Shown: positions 1 to 12,789 of the stretch, piece by piece | Layout: each line of letters begins with the position of its first letter | Position numbering within the stretch: position 1 is the first letter of the stretch | Assembly (NCBI GenBank): GCA_017562135.1 | Contig: QEYB01001642.1 | Span: 620,001 to 684,000, forward strand | From: Dipylidium caninum | Taxonomy: Eukaryota > Platyhelminthes > Cestoda > Cyclophyllidea > Dipylidiidae | Direction of reading: 5' to 3' | DNA: 64,000 bases | Notes under the pieces: model-generated | Told to the model about the DNA's origin: nothing | Database searches by the model: none | The model's input: the letters and a program-made list of their open reading frames with translations, nothing else | Made by a program: the position numbers and the translations under genes

Positions 1-3000
1 ACACCGTGTGCCTGGATGTGCAAGGTCGCATTAGGACAGACAAGAAAAGAAAGACACGCAAGTGGTGCATCTAAGGTCAGGAGTGGTGGTGCTACCATCG
101 GTGTAGTTGCCGGTGCCGTTTCGTCGCCTATTGACCTCAGCTGACGCGGCGCACCGAAAGACTGTGCCTCCGCTAGCACTTGAACCCCAGCAATCGTGAC
201 CTCGAATAATCAAATTTAAATAAGCCTTCAGCTAAACGGATAAGTAAATATCCCACGGAATCCGTACAAAGCAATTCGTATCCATAGTGAAGTGGATGAA
301 TGTAGGAAATGAAGGTCACACTGGCATGGGTTTGAAACGCCAGCCAGGTAGCTTAGTTAAACAAAAACCAGGAGACATTGGCCTAATTTTATGGGATGCA
401 GGTGTTAAGCGAGGAGCAGTTGGTAAACACGTCATTTCGCAGAACCGAAATTGCACAGATGCAAGTTTTATTAAGTGAAAAATTTTACTCGAACCAACTG
501 CGCCGCGGCCGGCAAATAGGGGGGTAAGGTGTTTGTGTCCGCCTACCAGTCGATCCGGGCAGCGAAAGCGATGAACACTAGAGAACGCCAATGGCTTCAC
601 GTATGCTTAAAATGAAAGTGTGATTGAGTAATGGAGGCAGAAAAGAAATTCACCCGAATCTGTCTGGCACTTCCGAATGGTGTGGTAGTTAGCGTCTCCC
701 ACCGCCGCCAATAAGCCGAAACGAGAGCGGAAAAAACAAATGTCACTGAAATTGAATGTCATCGCTGATAAGGGCGCAATATAAACTTCAAAAGCCATGT
801 AAGAAGACAAAAACGGACACATCTAGTATAGACACATTGAGACGCCAAAAATATCAGAAGGATAATGAAAAAAATTTTCGAAATGGAAGAAGATAATACG
901 ATGCTTGGGATACTAAAAAGCACGTATGTGAACACAAATGAAAAATGAAACCTGAATTTAAAACGAAAAACCCATTCTATAAAAAATGGAACAGAGAGGA
1001 TAAAACCTCGCATAATAAATGGATTTTCAACTAACGTTTACAGAAAAAATAATCTAGAGTTGAGTAGGCTTGCCGTAAATAAACCGAATCTAAAAAGGGT
1101 GCTGACAGGGAATTATTAGGCACAAATTTGACATTCAAAACTGAAAACCAAACTTTCGTCTTGACATCCGAACTAAACGACGTTCGATATAACCAGTATA
1201 CTCGCCGCGCGAAGGTATGAAAAGTGAGGGGCCAAACCTCATCCACAATCGCATCTTTGAAATATGATATTCATGGCCCCTATTTCGAGATGTTTTAGGA
1301 AAAACTCAAAATAGTAGGGCGAGGGGGGAGGTCAAGACCGACAGAGCGATACCAATGTGGACCAATAAGCCTTCCGGTTGATAAAAAAGTTCGAGTTCGC
1401 GTTGCAAAGAGAGGGTTCCCGGGATTTGATCAGATGATAGTTTCACTTCGACGCTATGAATCTAAACTGAAATATCGTTTCCTAATGAAAATTCCTATTT
1501 AGAATTTTGGAAAAATCACTTTAAAGATAATTGGAGTGTAAAGGAGAGCTAGGCGCAAAATCAGCAGTATCACGATAAGGGACAGGTTATTCGGATCTTT
1601 TGAGTATGACACGGTAACAGTGCATGCTCGCACGCGCCAGAGAGGGGGAGAACAAGCGACAACAACAGCAACAACCAATCAATCGATTGTGGCACAACCA
1701 GGGTGCACACACGTGCACGAGACAGGAACGCGAACACCCGAACAAATGGCTGTGTGTGATGTGTGCGCACATCATCAGCTGTGAATGTTGTCTCGATTCC
1801 CACTGGACGAGTGAACGCCCACGGGAAGTCTGATCGCCGCTTCGGAAGAGCGACTGTAGAGGAATTCCAAACAGCGAAGAATGATGGGGGCGGGAAGGGG
1901 GCGGGGCGGGGCGGAATGAAAGGTTACCAGCTGTCGAAGCTGACATGAGGCGCTTGATACCAGGAGTGACTTTGACTTGCTTTTAGCACCAAGCCAAAAG
2001 CGATCAATGCTGCCGGAGGGAGGAAGGCGGCGCACCCCAATGAAGAGTGGCAAGAACGGTCAAATTATTAAGTTGGAAACTAGGAAACGGCCGTTTTGTT
2101 TAGTCTGTGACCGAGAAAGATGAATTCTCATGCGCGGTGAATACTTTTATTGGAAATGTTAAAGATGTTCTTCTTACGCACTTTGTAGCATTTTCACCGT
2201 GTTTATATAACATTTTTATCTTGCTTTTCACAGAGACCAGATCTAGTCAAAGCACGATTAACATCTACTTTTCTTGTACGAGTTCAAACTGAATCATAGC
2301 GCAGTTCAGAAAAGTGCTCCACATGTTTTAAAAAAATCGCGGCAATCGTGGTATCGTCAGTGAGCCTCGAGGAGGAAGACAACCGGTGCACGTGGATATG
2401 GAGAGAGAGAATTAAGGACGACAACGGCGGAATCCGATCCACACAGGCGTAACTATTCGTGAACTTGGGTCTAGACTAGGAAGCACATCCCCACGGCGGC
2501 GTAAAGACATTTTCACACTAAATGAAAGGCGAACAAGGTGGACTCGTGTGTGCCCGCGGGCGATCGGGTGACCGCATGGGGGGAGCAGGCGCGCATCTCC
2601 GCCTCCCCTCCGCAGTCCTCAACTGCGGTCGTTTTTTCGCCGAAATGAAAAGTTGATTTGGTATGATAATCAAAAAGGATCGAGCAAATGGGTAGGTTAG
2701 AATACCCCCCCTCCTTCCTCAGGACACACCCCTAAGCCGAAATTTCACCAAAACACAATTATGGCCATCATGAGGCGGAAGGCCCAGTCGATGGAGGGAG
2801 CATCCAGGCGAAACCACAACAGCGACGGAGTCCCCTCGCCCGCACTGCTCAGTCGGCACGCCGCAAAAGTGCTGCTTCACAGTGCTCAACGACGACCACA
2901 CAAAACGTCAACGACTTCCCCACACTACTATAACGTGCACCGACCGACAGATTATCACCCTCTTCATATGTGCGAGTTATTTTGAATAGAAACAAAGTAC

Positions 3001-4558
3001 AGTAACCAAGTGATATGATAAAAGACTTCGAGTCGTCTATTAATGCGCAAAATGAAAGGATTTCTCCACATAGTAAACTAACACTCGTCCCATCGATGGC
3101 AGAAAGTCGTAGAGGCCACTGCAAGTTATCTCGACTGAAAATGACAAATAGTGTGAAAAAGTGCGCTTTTTGTTCCCGCCTTACACTCAACGGCCCTTTC
3201 GCAGTTGCAGGCCTAATGCTCTACTCGCGTTTTTACGGAGACTCCAGACGTGGCGTCCCGCTGCGTGAACCGCTCGCTCACAAAGGAGATGCGAGGCTGA
3301 AAGCGAACGCACTCAACGACTTCGTTAGTCGCATGAGGAGGCGATCGGCCAGCATTACTTCCGACCTCGGCTTACGATTGGGACCGGTTCTCGCAGACTA
3401 TCCCACTGGGGATGCACAACACTGCAAGTACAAAACTCGAGACAGATATTCTTGGGGGTATGCGGTTAATGACGTGGTCAACTGCTGAATAAAGACAGTG
3501 ACGCTGGGACTGAACTGAAGCCCAAGGTTTTTCATCATCATAATATGCGGTAGTCGGTGTCAAGTGTGGAGGACTGAGAGTCAGAAAAATCAAGCACCCT
3601 TAAACACACCTACACCACTTCAAATCGCGAGCTCAAATGAACCAGTGCTAGGCGGTGCATCAAGCGAAAACAGCAGTGCGGCAGAGTGGAACGAGGTTCC
3701 TTCTGGCTTGAATGATGCGAAATTATTAGCAGGAGCGGGTCAAATTAATAAAATGATAATATGTTTGCATGTATAATGAAGCAGGCCGGAGGTAGAGGAA
3801 TGGCTCTCACAAAAAAATATACTGCCGCAGGCGAGATGGCATACTTCGGGGTACGCAAAAGGTGGTAGATGCGGCGATGCGTCCGAACGTATCGAAAGGA
3901 AAGGAAATAGCAGCAGAGAGCAAAAACACAGCCAAGGAGAAACGAAAGGCCAGTGGATAATAAAAATTTTAAAGATGTACAATAAAATCTAAACAACATG
4001 ATCGAACGGTGGCTCCACCCCCTTCTCGCACACCATTGGTCTCGAAAGACCATGTGCCTTTTCGTAAGACTTATTTCACCAAGAGAATGTCAGTCGGTGG
4101 CCTTCCCTCTAATTAGCATCATTTCAACACTTTCGAGCCGCAATTGTCTTGAATTTCTCTTTAGGCATCGTGAATTAATTAACATTATTTGAGAACAATA
4201 TATTTTTTTGGCCAAATAGGTCTGTGTGGCAAAATTAATGGAAACGGAAGGAAAGTAATAAATTACAATAAATCAAAAATACTTTAGTAAGGCCGGTGTT
4301 TCGATTTAAGCAGATAAAGTGGAAAACTACGTTAAAAAAACATTGTTTTTTAGATTAGAGAAGGTCTGTAATGAAATAACCACACTTGGAAAAAATTAGG
4401 AATATATTTTTAAACACAATGTTCGAAAACCTTGGTTCCCATTTGTAATATAATAAACATCTTCAAAATGTGTAAAAATTAAAAGTTGATTGAAAAAAGA
4501 AATATAAGAACTCTCAATTCGAACTAACTGTCTTTTTTAAGTAGAATAAAGTACTCAC
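1..4558. other. Non-coding: long intron (or 3' part) of the MARK kinase gene
   Basis: I see no convincing exon here. The next MARK kinase exon, which should encode the segment after the hinge (the EVFDYL region) and then the HRDL catalytic loop, was not found on the minus strand, so the intron probably runs off the left edge. Positions about 1600-2650 and 2750-3500 are clearly richer in GC and CpG than the A-rich surroundings and hold a G-rich run near 1885-1915. Several ORFs of 60-157 codons occur there on both strands, including one of 157 codons on + at 3015-3488, but none shows a recognisable domain. Confidence 0.55.
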
Positions 4559-7500
4559 CGTTGCTGGCATATTCCATGACGAGGTAGAGGTGCTTCTCTG
4601 ACTCAATGACTTCCAGAAGCTTGACTAAGGAGGAAAAAATGCACACGAGACACGTAACCCATTCACTCACTCACTCATATCAGCTGCAAACGACACAACA
4701 CAATTAGCCAAAAAGGAATAAAGCTAAAATCCCTAACATGTCATTAAGACATCAAAGTATCCAGGAATAAAACAAGACTTTTAACTCAATGCAAGAAGCC
4801 AAGCTGCATTCATATGAATGCGGTGATTGACTAGTTTTTGGGGGAAGTAAAGAGAAGCACGCAGAAGGGGTATTAGTCGTACATAAGGTAAATATCATTC
4901 GCGTGATCTCATGTTCAAGAAACACCCTCCCTCTCAGTTCACGCACAACAAACACGATAACACCCACGCAAGTATGTTGACGTGTATGTAATCACGGTGA
5001 GGGACGCGAGGTAGCGGAAATGTAAGAAGGCTTGACAAGGGTACATGGACTACAGCCCAAAAGGCAGCACAGCCATTCAAAATGGCAAACAGCACCAGAT
5101 AAGTAAAACACTGATAGGGAACTTTGTCCTCACCATTAGCTTCCGCTCATCAACTACGCCCGATCCACAGACTTTTTCAAGAAGTAATTTCCCAGATAAC
5201 AACCGCTCTATTAGCCTGAAGGTTACTTGCTATTTGTGAAACATGTCATCTACCCACTTGAAATCGCGGTTGACTTTGATAGTGCACTTGAATTCAGACC
5301 GAAGTACAAATTGGGATAGTGATACAGTGATTTGGCAGAGGAAGGAAAAATATTTAGTAATAGTAAACAGATAATGAACGTCAAAAGACGAACTACAGTT
5401 TGAGAGCAAACAATGAACGTATTAGTAGTTTCATGCTGACTGATAGGAAAACATCTCTAAGGTTTGAGCGACGTAAAACATGCTGGAAGGCTAATCCGAG
5501 AAACGAGATAGCCACAACCGGTGTCATAAATATTTATTCAACGGGTCCATTAGGCGATGATAGGAAATGCAAATACCGACTTTCAATTTTAAAGGGAATC
5601 TGAGTTATCCATTCAAGTAGGGAATTTTTCGGTGACGAATAAAACAAAGTATTTGGAAGTATGTTTTGCATGGGGTTCGAAATCACCCGTAGTTAACAGA
5701 CGGATACGCGGATACGCACAAACGGGCGAAAAGCTATGAATGGTGATAGTTGAGACATTTTACCAGTAATGCGATTCAAAGGGAGAGAAAAGAGGCAAGG
5801 TGACAAACAAACAAGGCTCATATATATTTGAGAAACAGGTCAAATCACATGTAATCACTGGAAAAAACTGTTCATGAACAACTTTTTACGTCTACGATGT
5901 GGGGAAGTCCTTCTCATGAGTGATAATTAAATAAATCAGGGTCAGTAGTATCCTACGAAATAAGTGGGATAGAATAAGTTTTCTGATCAGTTTATTAAAT
6001 TACTGACAGTTGATTCAAGTTATATAAAAGAATAAATGTTAATTTAGTAAAAAATTACACATTTGGAGCAAAATAAGAATTTCAAACTGGCTGAACGTCA
6101 TCAAGAACGAGATATTCCAAGATTATCACGATGAACTAAGAAGTCGCGATGGCAAAACACCCGCATTACAAGTGCTTGAGAATGAGAATGGACTTTCGTA
6201 ATTTAAAGATAGATCTGATGGCAAAAAAATTATAAGATGGCGGAGAGAACTTACTAGCCCATCAGGCAGAATCGAACGGACAATACAAGAAAAATAGCGG
6301 TACTCCCTGAAATGAATGACTTACACTTTAGTCTTTTAATCGTTAAGTGAGCACCAAGTGAAAACGCTGAGGAAGAAAAAAAGTGAGGTGATTCCAATGC
6401 TCTACATCTCAAAGTTACCGTAGATGGACCAAAAAATGTGCCCGTCGCAAAGGGTAGATGTATTAGAAAGGTGTTTTAAATATATTATAAAAAGTCGAAA
6501 ATGAATGCTTGGTTCCGCGGCATTTTGGGAAAGTTGACCATTAGACGGAAGCGAGAAGCGAAAAACCGCGAGAAAGTGCATTTCTCGGTGACTTTCACAC
6601 CCGTATCGAGCAGCGACGTAAGACGCTTCGCTCCACACAAAATAGACAGAACACAGAGGGTTGCCGCATCGAAAAAGAGTGCTCTATGACGGTAACGCGC
6701 ATGAAAAATCGCAAATAGTAAAGGTCCAAAAAATTAAGAAAACTACCTATGTTCCCGTGTATTGTATCAAAATCAGGTAAAATTGTAAAACCGTCAGCTT
6801 ACACTCGATCTAGAAAAATCACCTAAGCTGCAAAATTTACGCAGCTGAGAATGGGAATAAATATCCAAAAACCGCCGACTTGGGCCAACTGACAGCCATC
6901 TGAATCTCCGAGGAGAACAGCAACATGGTCGTCACATGAAAAATGGCGAAGAATGTAGTCAAAGAGGGAATTAATGGCAAAAAATAGACTCCCAAAGCGA
7001 GACGAGACCGAACGCGAAGCGTATACAACTATTCCACAGGAAAGAGAGTATTGCATCACACTTTTTTTCCAATGCGGAGAGGAATGTCAAACACAACATG
7101 TGACGATTTGGTAGTGCACGCATCCCAGTTCTACATGCATAAGCAAGTGTACAAGGGACAATAGAAGGCGAAATGTTTAATTGTGGTCGATTGGAATTGC
7201 CTTAATAAGGTAGGCTAAGCGCGAGAAAGAGCCATTCAATCACAGAAGAAATGGTAAATTTCACGGCTGTCACTACTGCCGTCCCTCCTACTACTTTACT
7301 AATTATCTTATTATATTACTCGAATCTAACAAGATGTTGCGGGTGCACATAGAAGGTTGAAACATAAGGAAAAAGTTTGATGTGGTCAGGCATTTATGCT
7401 CTGCCTTTTCAAGAATACACTAAGGAAAGGGGTATAAGTACTTATAAAAAGAAAGTGAGAAATGGAATTTATAAATCGACCATCTAGTAGGAAGTGATGA

Positions 7501-10500
7501 AAGTAGAAATGTCAAAAAAATAAGGTTAGGCCAACTCACTGATGTTGGGATGATCCAAAGTTTTCATTATCCGTACTTCCCCGAAAGAGCTAAAAGAAGT
7601 GAGGTATCTTATGAGATGATGTCTTTTTTATTTCCTGCCAAAGCCAATTTTAAAATAGTATTTACTCAATGACTGGAGGGGGAAGGCTCTACATCAAACG
7701 TGAATAACTGAGTCACACAAACCTGCACATCCACACCATCCTACAAAAACGAAAGACGGAATGCCGGTGCTGACGACTAAGTAGCCTGAAAAGGTGTAGC
7801 GACCGCGCAAGCTTTGATTTATCACCGTGAATGGAGAGAGAACGCGCACATTCACTACCAGGAGTGCAGTTGACACTCATGAAAGTGGGGGGTTTGAAGG
7901 GAATAGGTCAGATGTTGACCGTGAAAACTAAAAATGCTCTGAATTTTAGTGATTTCTCAGATAGCGTCATGCTTCCTACACAGTATTTAACTAAAAATAG
8001 TAGATTCACAAATTATCACTCTAGAAAACGATATTCTCCTTCTTTGACATCTACAAATATTTTACAGAGACCATTTTTGGACTTTTTAATCTGCACACAG
8101 GAATCACGTACATGCAAAAGTGTGGAAAATTATGATGTAACGTCGCACAATATAGACAGGTTAAACATAAGTGACGCAGGGCTTAAAATGTCGGCACAGT
8201 TTCAAAGCCGTTTTTTACAGTATTGTTATCCCAAAACCATGATGCATTCCGAAAATATGTATATTCTTTACTATTAGACAAAGATGGAACTACAAATTAC
8301 CAGTGAAAGTCTATTAAAATCCCTCAAAACAGGTATACCATGAGAGGAGGAAATTGAAAAAGAGGAGTTAAGCAGTCGAACGTTTTTGGGCCGTCATACA
8401 CATACAGGAGCGTAGCAAGAAGAATATTATGGATACTCGCAACAAAGTGAATCACGCAACATGAGCTAACGAATGACCATCAAAACGCAAAGGAGTAACA
8501 ATGCGAATCGTATCATCATGAGACGTATGGTAGGAGAAAGAGGGTGTAACTACATCAAAGTGATCTTATGCTCTATAATTATGTACTATTCGATTTGAGC
8601 ACTCCTCATCACGAGAATATAACCTCTCGAGAGCTAAGATAATAAAATTTTGACTATAATTTGAACCGATTAAAAAACTGTTACCGTGTTGTCGTTTAAT
8701 TTTGAAAAAATATGCTAGTTGCAAGAACTTAGGTGAAAAATAATATATCAAAATTAGGCACACAAATCGCGATCATCTTTAAAGTGCAATGGGAGTGTCA
8801 AAAAAGTAAATCAGGCCAATATCCTGACTTAGATATCAAAATTGGAAAAATAACCGGGATTTTGCCACACTAAATTCGCTTAATTGATAAGGAAGTCACA
8901 CCTGAAACATACTAGAAATAGAGACGTCATCAAATGCGTGCACAATAGGCGGATAACTTGGAATTTATGCTATTAACCACAAAATCAACCAATATGTTTC
9001 CAAGATCCTCCCGACACATAAACACGGTGTAGGTTTAGGAGTAAAAACGATCTTTTTGTCCACAAATGAGCTATCGAGGCTATTCAGAGGATGTCACGGG
9101 AATAAAGCATTAAATAATTAAATGAACATAGACATAATACCAACCTTTCTAAGGCTTATTGGGTTCAATTGCGTCTTGTCTATGACCTTGACAGCAACCT
9201 AGGAAGAAAAAGATGATTTTCTCAGATAGTAGGAATAAGAAATCACGACTGCAGTAATGTAGTGCCTTTAGGGAGCTACAAAAGCATCCATAAAGGGAAC
9301 GATAATACTTTATACAGACGAGGGTATCAAACGAGTAAGACACATGTTTTCCGGTAGTTACATTTCCTTAAAAATCGCAGTCATTGAAATAGTTATTCTG
9401 TGAGGTCAAGTTTGAAAGACTACTTAGTGTTCAGACTAACAGACCGCGTCCATTCACCTAATCGAAGGAATAATGTGATGAGAAATATTGGGGAACATGA
9501 TTGGCAAAGAAATTGAAGTAAAGCACTATGTCATAAGGCTGGGAAACAAAAATGGGACATGGGGCTGTGAACCAAAGTAATAAAATGTGGACCGAGCACG
9601 TCTTGCAGTGAAAATAAAAGGCACACCATAGGCCAAGCACTTTAAAGCCCCTGAGGGCAACAACGACAGTCGTGGAAAAATTGGAAGGACGCATCTGAAT
9701 TCGTGAAACGAACGGCTGAAAAGAAATAGGAAAAAAAAAACTGTAGGTAAGACAGGATTTTCATTCAACAGGGCAGGTAAAACGGTAGAATGGACAAGTC
9801 ACGTAGAAAGGAGTGTCTGTTCTGGAGATAGACAGACGGGTTGATTTACACTTTTCTGTACCACAAAACATTTCTTAGCCTGATAATAATTGCTGCGTAT
9901 AATGTTCGCATCAGATGACGCCAAATGTTATAGGTTCAACCTGTTTTTAAGGCTCAAAAATAAAACGGAAAGCACGGACAGAGTTAAAGTTGCGACCCCA
10001 TTTCTCTTAAAGTCCTAAGACTAGATCTTATTCTAATAACAAGGAAAATTTTCCAGTGTGACTTTAATGTACGTAAAGTAAGGTATCTAGGTAAAATCAG
10101 ATTTGTGGCGTCACTGCTCACCCACGACCCAACTTCTGCACCAAGTCTGCGTTCAAGCCCGATAAAACAAGGACAGAAAAGCAGGTTGCAACAGCTAGCA
10201 GTAGGTTAAAACAATGAAGATAAGCGAAATCGAATAAACGAGTGGATTAAAATACTTGTACCGGTAACTGTTCCACACAGGTAGATGCTAGGAGCATTCG
10301 AATTGTCGGCACCTGCAGACTATACCCGGAGTTTGGGCAAAACATAAGGACCCCAAAATAACGTCAAAAAAGCCGAAAATAAAAAGAAGCATTTACCACA
10401 TACGCTGCGAAAGAAACATGCGAATGCTGCGAAAGAAACATGCGAATTGGTGATGCAAGAGAATAGTCCGCATATTTAAGTTGTTAAAATATACGCACAC

Positions 10501-12789
10501 CGAAGACAATGGCAAGGGGTTAAGACAACGAAAAATAACAGTGAAGACTAGAAATGGCATTAGCTTGCCACATAACCGGCACTAAATATTAAGCTTTAAG
10601 TGACCAATTAAACTAAACAATAAATCCCCGAATCCCGAAGAAACATCCTCTTGGTACGAAAAACTGATCAATAGAAACAATAATGTGTTCCAGACAAAAA
10701 CAATTTTTGGGGTGTTGTAACATTTACCAGTAAATTAATAACGCATATATGGGGGACTTCCTTCTCCAATACCGCAGTTCGCTCTTGCCCTATTTCAAAT
10801 TCCTTAAGCAGAAAAACTATTTAGTAGAGTGAACCGATAGATTACACATAAGAATTTGTAGTGATACATGGCAGACATTTGTTACTTATCTGTGGTTATG
10901 GCCGAGTGGACGATTTAGAAGCCCAAATTATTTGATATGGTCGAACAACTAATGACTTTCGTACCACGATCTCTAAAATTGGCCTTTGGTATAAGGATAG
11001 GTTATGTACAGAATCCCGCAGATTGTAGGTACAGAAATTCAAAAGTGTACTGAAGAGAGATTAAGATGCGGGGATGACCACTCAGATGTAAAATAATTTG
11101 ATGGCTCGCGTCAATACGGTTCATCTAATCACCCACCACGAATCTCAATCAGAAAAATATGCACTTTAACAAGTTCAGCGTTAGCTTGAAAATTTGAATT
11201 TTACAGATTCATGTAGATCAAAATAATGTACTTTTGGAGATATTTAAGAGTAATTTATTCATAATTGAAAGAAGTTTCCCGTCGGAATGAAGTTAGGTGA
11301 ACAAATTTAAGCATATTTTAAAAAATCATTACGAATGCCAAATTGAAATACGTCAAGAAAACACAAAAAAGGAGATCCTTATTTCGAATGGGTTATTATA
11401 GCAAATTAAACAATTTGTTTGGTGAAAACATGAAAGGTGATAATTGGAGGAATTTGAAAGAAGATAATAGGACCGGAAGATGAAAAGGTTTTAATTAGTA
11501 AAAATTGACCTCAAGATAACGTTGTCGAACGATTTCATAATAAATTAATCGAAAAGCCCAGTGGTTTAAGGAATTAGGATCAGTAAGGGATACTTAGCAA
11601 ATCTGTGGTGTCACCGACAACATAGTAAGGGTTCCAGGAAATGATGCCCCAGCATGGATTTGCAATCACCCAGCAATGCATTTAAAAGTTATTTCCCTGA
11701 TTTCGCATAAATTATACAAAGTCCATATATGGACGAAAAGCGCACGAGACAGATAACAAAATTGAAGGGGAGGAAGTAGAATAGAACAATAACGGATACG
11801 CAACCACGTCAACACACCTCAGAACTCATCAACAAATTCATAACCATACCTCAATTGCCTATCAGCAAACTTCGTTTACCCAAAACATTTACTTGAGAGC
11901 GTTACCGGAGATAATTGTCGTCGATACAAAAAGGGAGAACAGAAGAAAAATCACCTCCATTCCCGTGGTTACATGCTGGGCTAGTTTGACCTTGGCAAAA
12001 TTTCCCTTGCCAATGGTGCGTATCAGGCTGTACTTGCCCACATGCGGTCGCTCCTTCCAGCTACCGCTACCACTCGCATTGGCAGTGGTGACAGTATTAC
12101 TGCTACCTGCAACCTTGGCAGGTACACCCCCGTAGCCACCGGTTTCGCTGGATGACTTATGCGTTGTCGGGTGTTGCTGATGTCGGAAGTAGTACTGAGC
12201 ATGGGAAAAATCGAAAGGAGAGTTCTGATTAGATATTCTGTAACTTGTACCTCCAACACCACCAGCACCACTTCGCCTCTGGACCAGATGAGGCAGTCGG
12301 CTAGTAGCCACGTTGGAGGCGGGAGCACCCCCAGTAGGAGGAATTGGCCAACAGTAAAAGTTCCCAGTGTTGTTATTAGTCTGCTGAGCACTCGAAGACT
12401 GCATCATGGAGTGAGACATTATGTCCGAAATTGCTGGGGTATTGGTTGTATTGGCATTAACGTTGCCACTGTGAAGCTGTGCAGCATTAATGCTATTGCC
12501 ACCATTATTATTATTGTTAAGATACGAGGATTTTTGTTGAGGGACCCCGGAAGAATAGGCAGGGGAGGAATATAACATTGTAGGGGGTGATTGCGGCTGT
12601 CCTGGCAGAAGCATGGCATTCGGGACATCAGAAGCTGGCGCGACAACCAAAGACGGGTTTGAGGGCGCTGCAGACGAGTAAGAATACATGGGAGAATCGG
12701 ACCTTGGATTCTCCAGTAAAAGCATTACACCATGTCCCGATTTGAGATCAGTGGGGGTCAGTAATGCTTCAAATCCACAGACCCGGTGC
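4559..12789 (-). CDS. MARK: MARK/PAR-1-type Ser/Thr kinase, N-terminal half (partial, runs off left edge)
   Basis: Microtubule affinity-regulating kinase: in this family it phosphorylates tau/MAP-type proteins and controls cell polarity. Exons in transcript order: 12789-11955, 9198-9145, 7589-7540, 4624-4559. The first encodes a long Ser/Asn/Gln-rich low-complexity leader and ends with the kinase P-loop ([14 protein letters not shown]). The 54-bp exon carries [13 protein letters not shown] with the ATP-anchoring Lys. The third carries [13 protein letters not shown] and the 66-bp exon [18 protein letters not shown] plus the hinge. The 54- and 66-bp sizes match my memory of the vertebrate MARK exons. 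The first ATG is at 12725; the frame stays open upstream to an acceptor at 12790, so an earlier coding exon is possible. The third exon is 50 bp where 49 is needed to keep frame: a CGGGGAA run has one extra G. The rest of the kinase domain and the UBA and KA1 regions lie outside the window. Confidence 0.88.
4625..7539. other. MARK intron 3, no coding signal
   Basis: This is A-rich on the + strand, meaning T-rich in the transcribed sense. ORFs are all under 80 codons and unrecognised. I see no repeats or RNA genes. Confidence 0.5.
7590..9144. other. MARK intron 2; contains an antisense 148-codon ORF
   Basis: The sequence is A-rich on +. One ORF on the + strand at 7831-8277 (148 codons, starting [12 protein letters not shown]) is long for AT-rich sequence but has no recognisable domain, no clear splice partners and no hydrophobic segment. 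I treat it as probable chance. Confidence 0.4.
9199..11954. other. MARK intron 1, no coding signal apart from a small tandem duplication
   Basis: This is A-rich intronic sequence. ORFs stay below about 80 codons. It contains the 22-bp tandem duplication listed separately. Confidence 0.5.
10404..10447. repeat. Perfect 22-bp tandem duplication
   Basis: Two identical adjacent 22-base copies, 10404-10425 and 10426-10447, each beginning gctgcgaaagaaacatg. The repeat lies inside a MARK intron and looks like a recent local duplication. No function is suggested. Confidence 0.9.

Noticed and set aside
1587..1946. 119-codon minus-strand ORF
   Set aside because: Low-complexity, Ser/Cys/His-rich composition caused by CA- and GC-rich repeats, with overlapping ORFs in other frames. 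No kinase or other family feature.
3015..3488. 157-codon ORF on the + strand in the GC-rich island
   Set aside because: No recognisable domain and no splice partners. GC-rich sequence without stops gives long chance ORFs on both strands here, including an overlapping minus-strand ORF of 113 codons.
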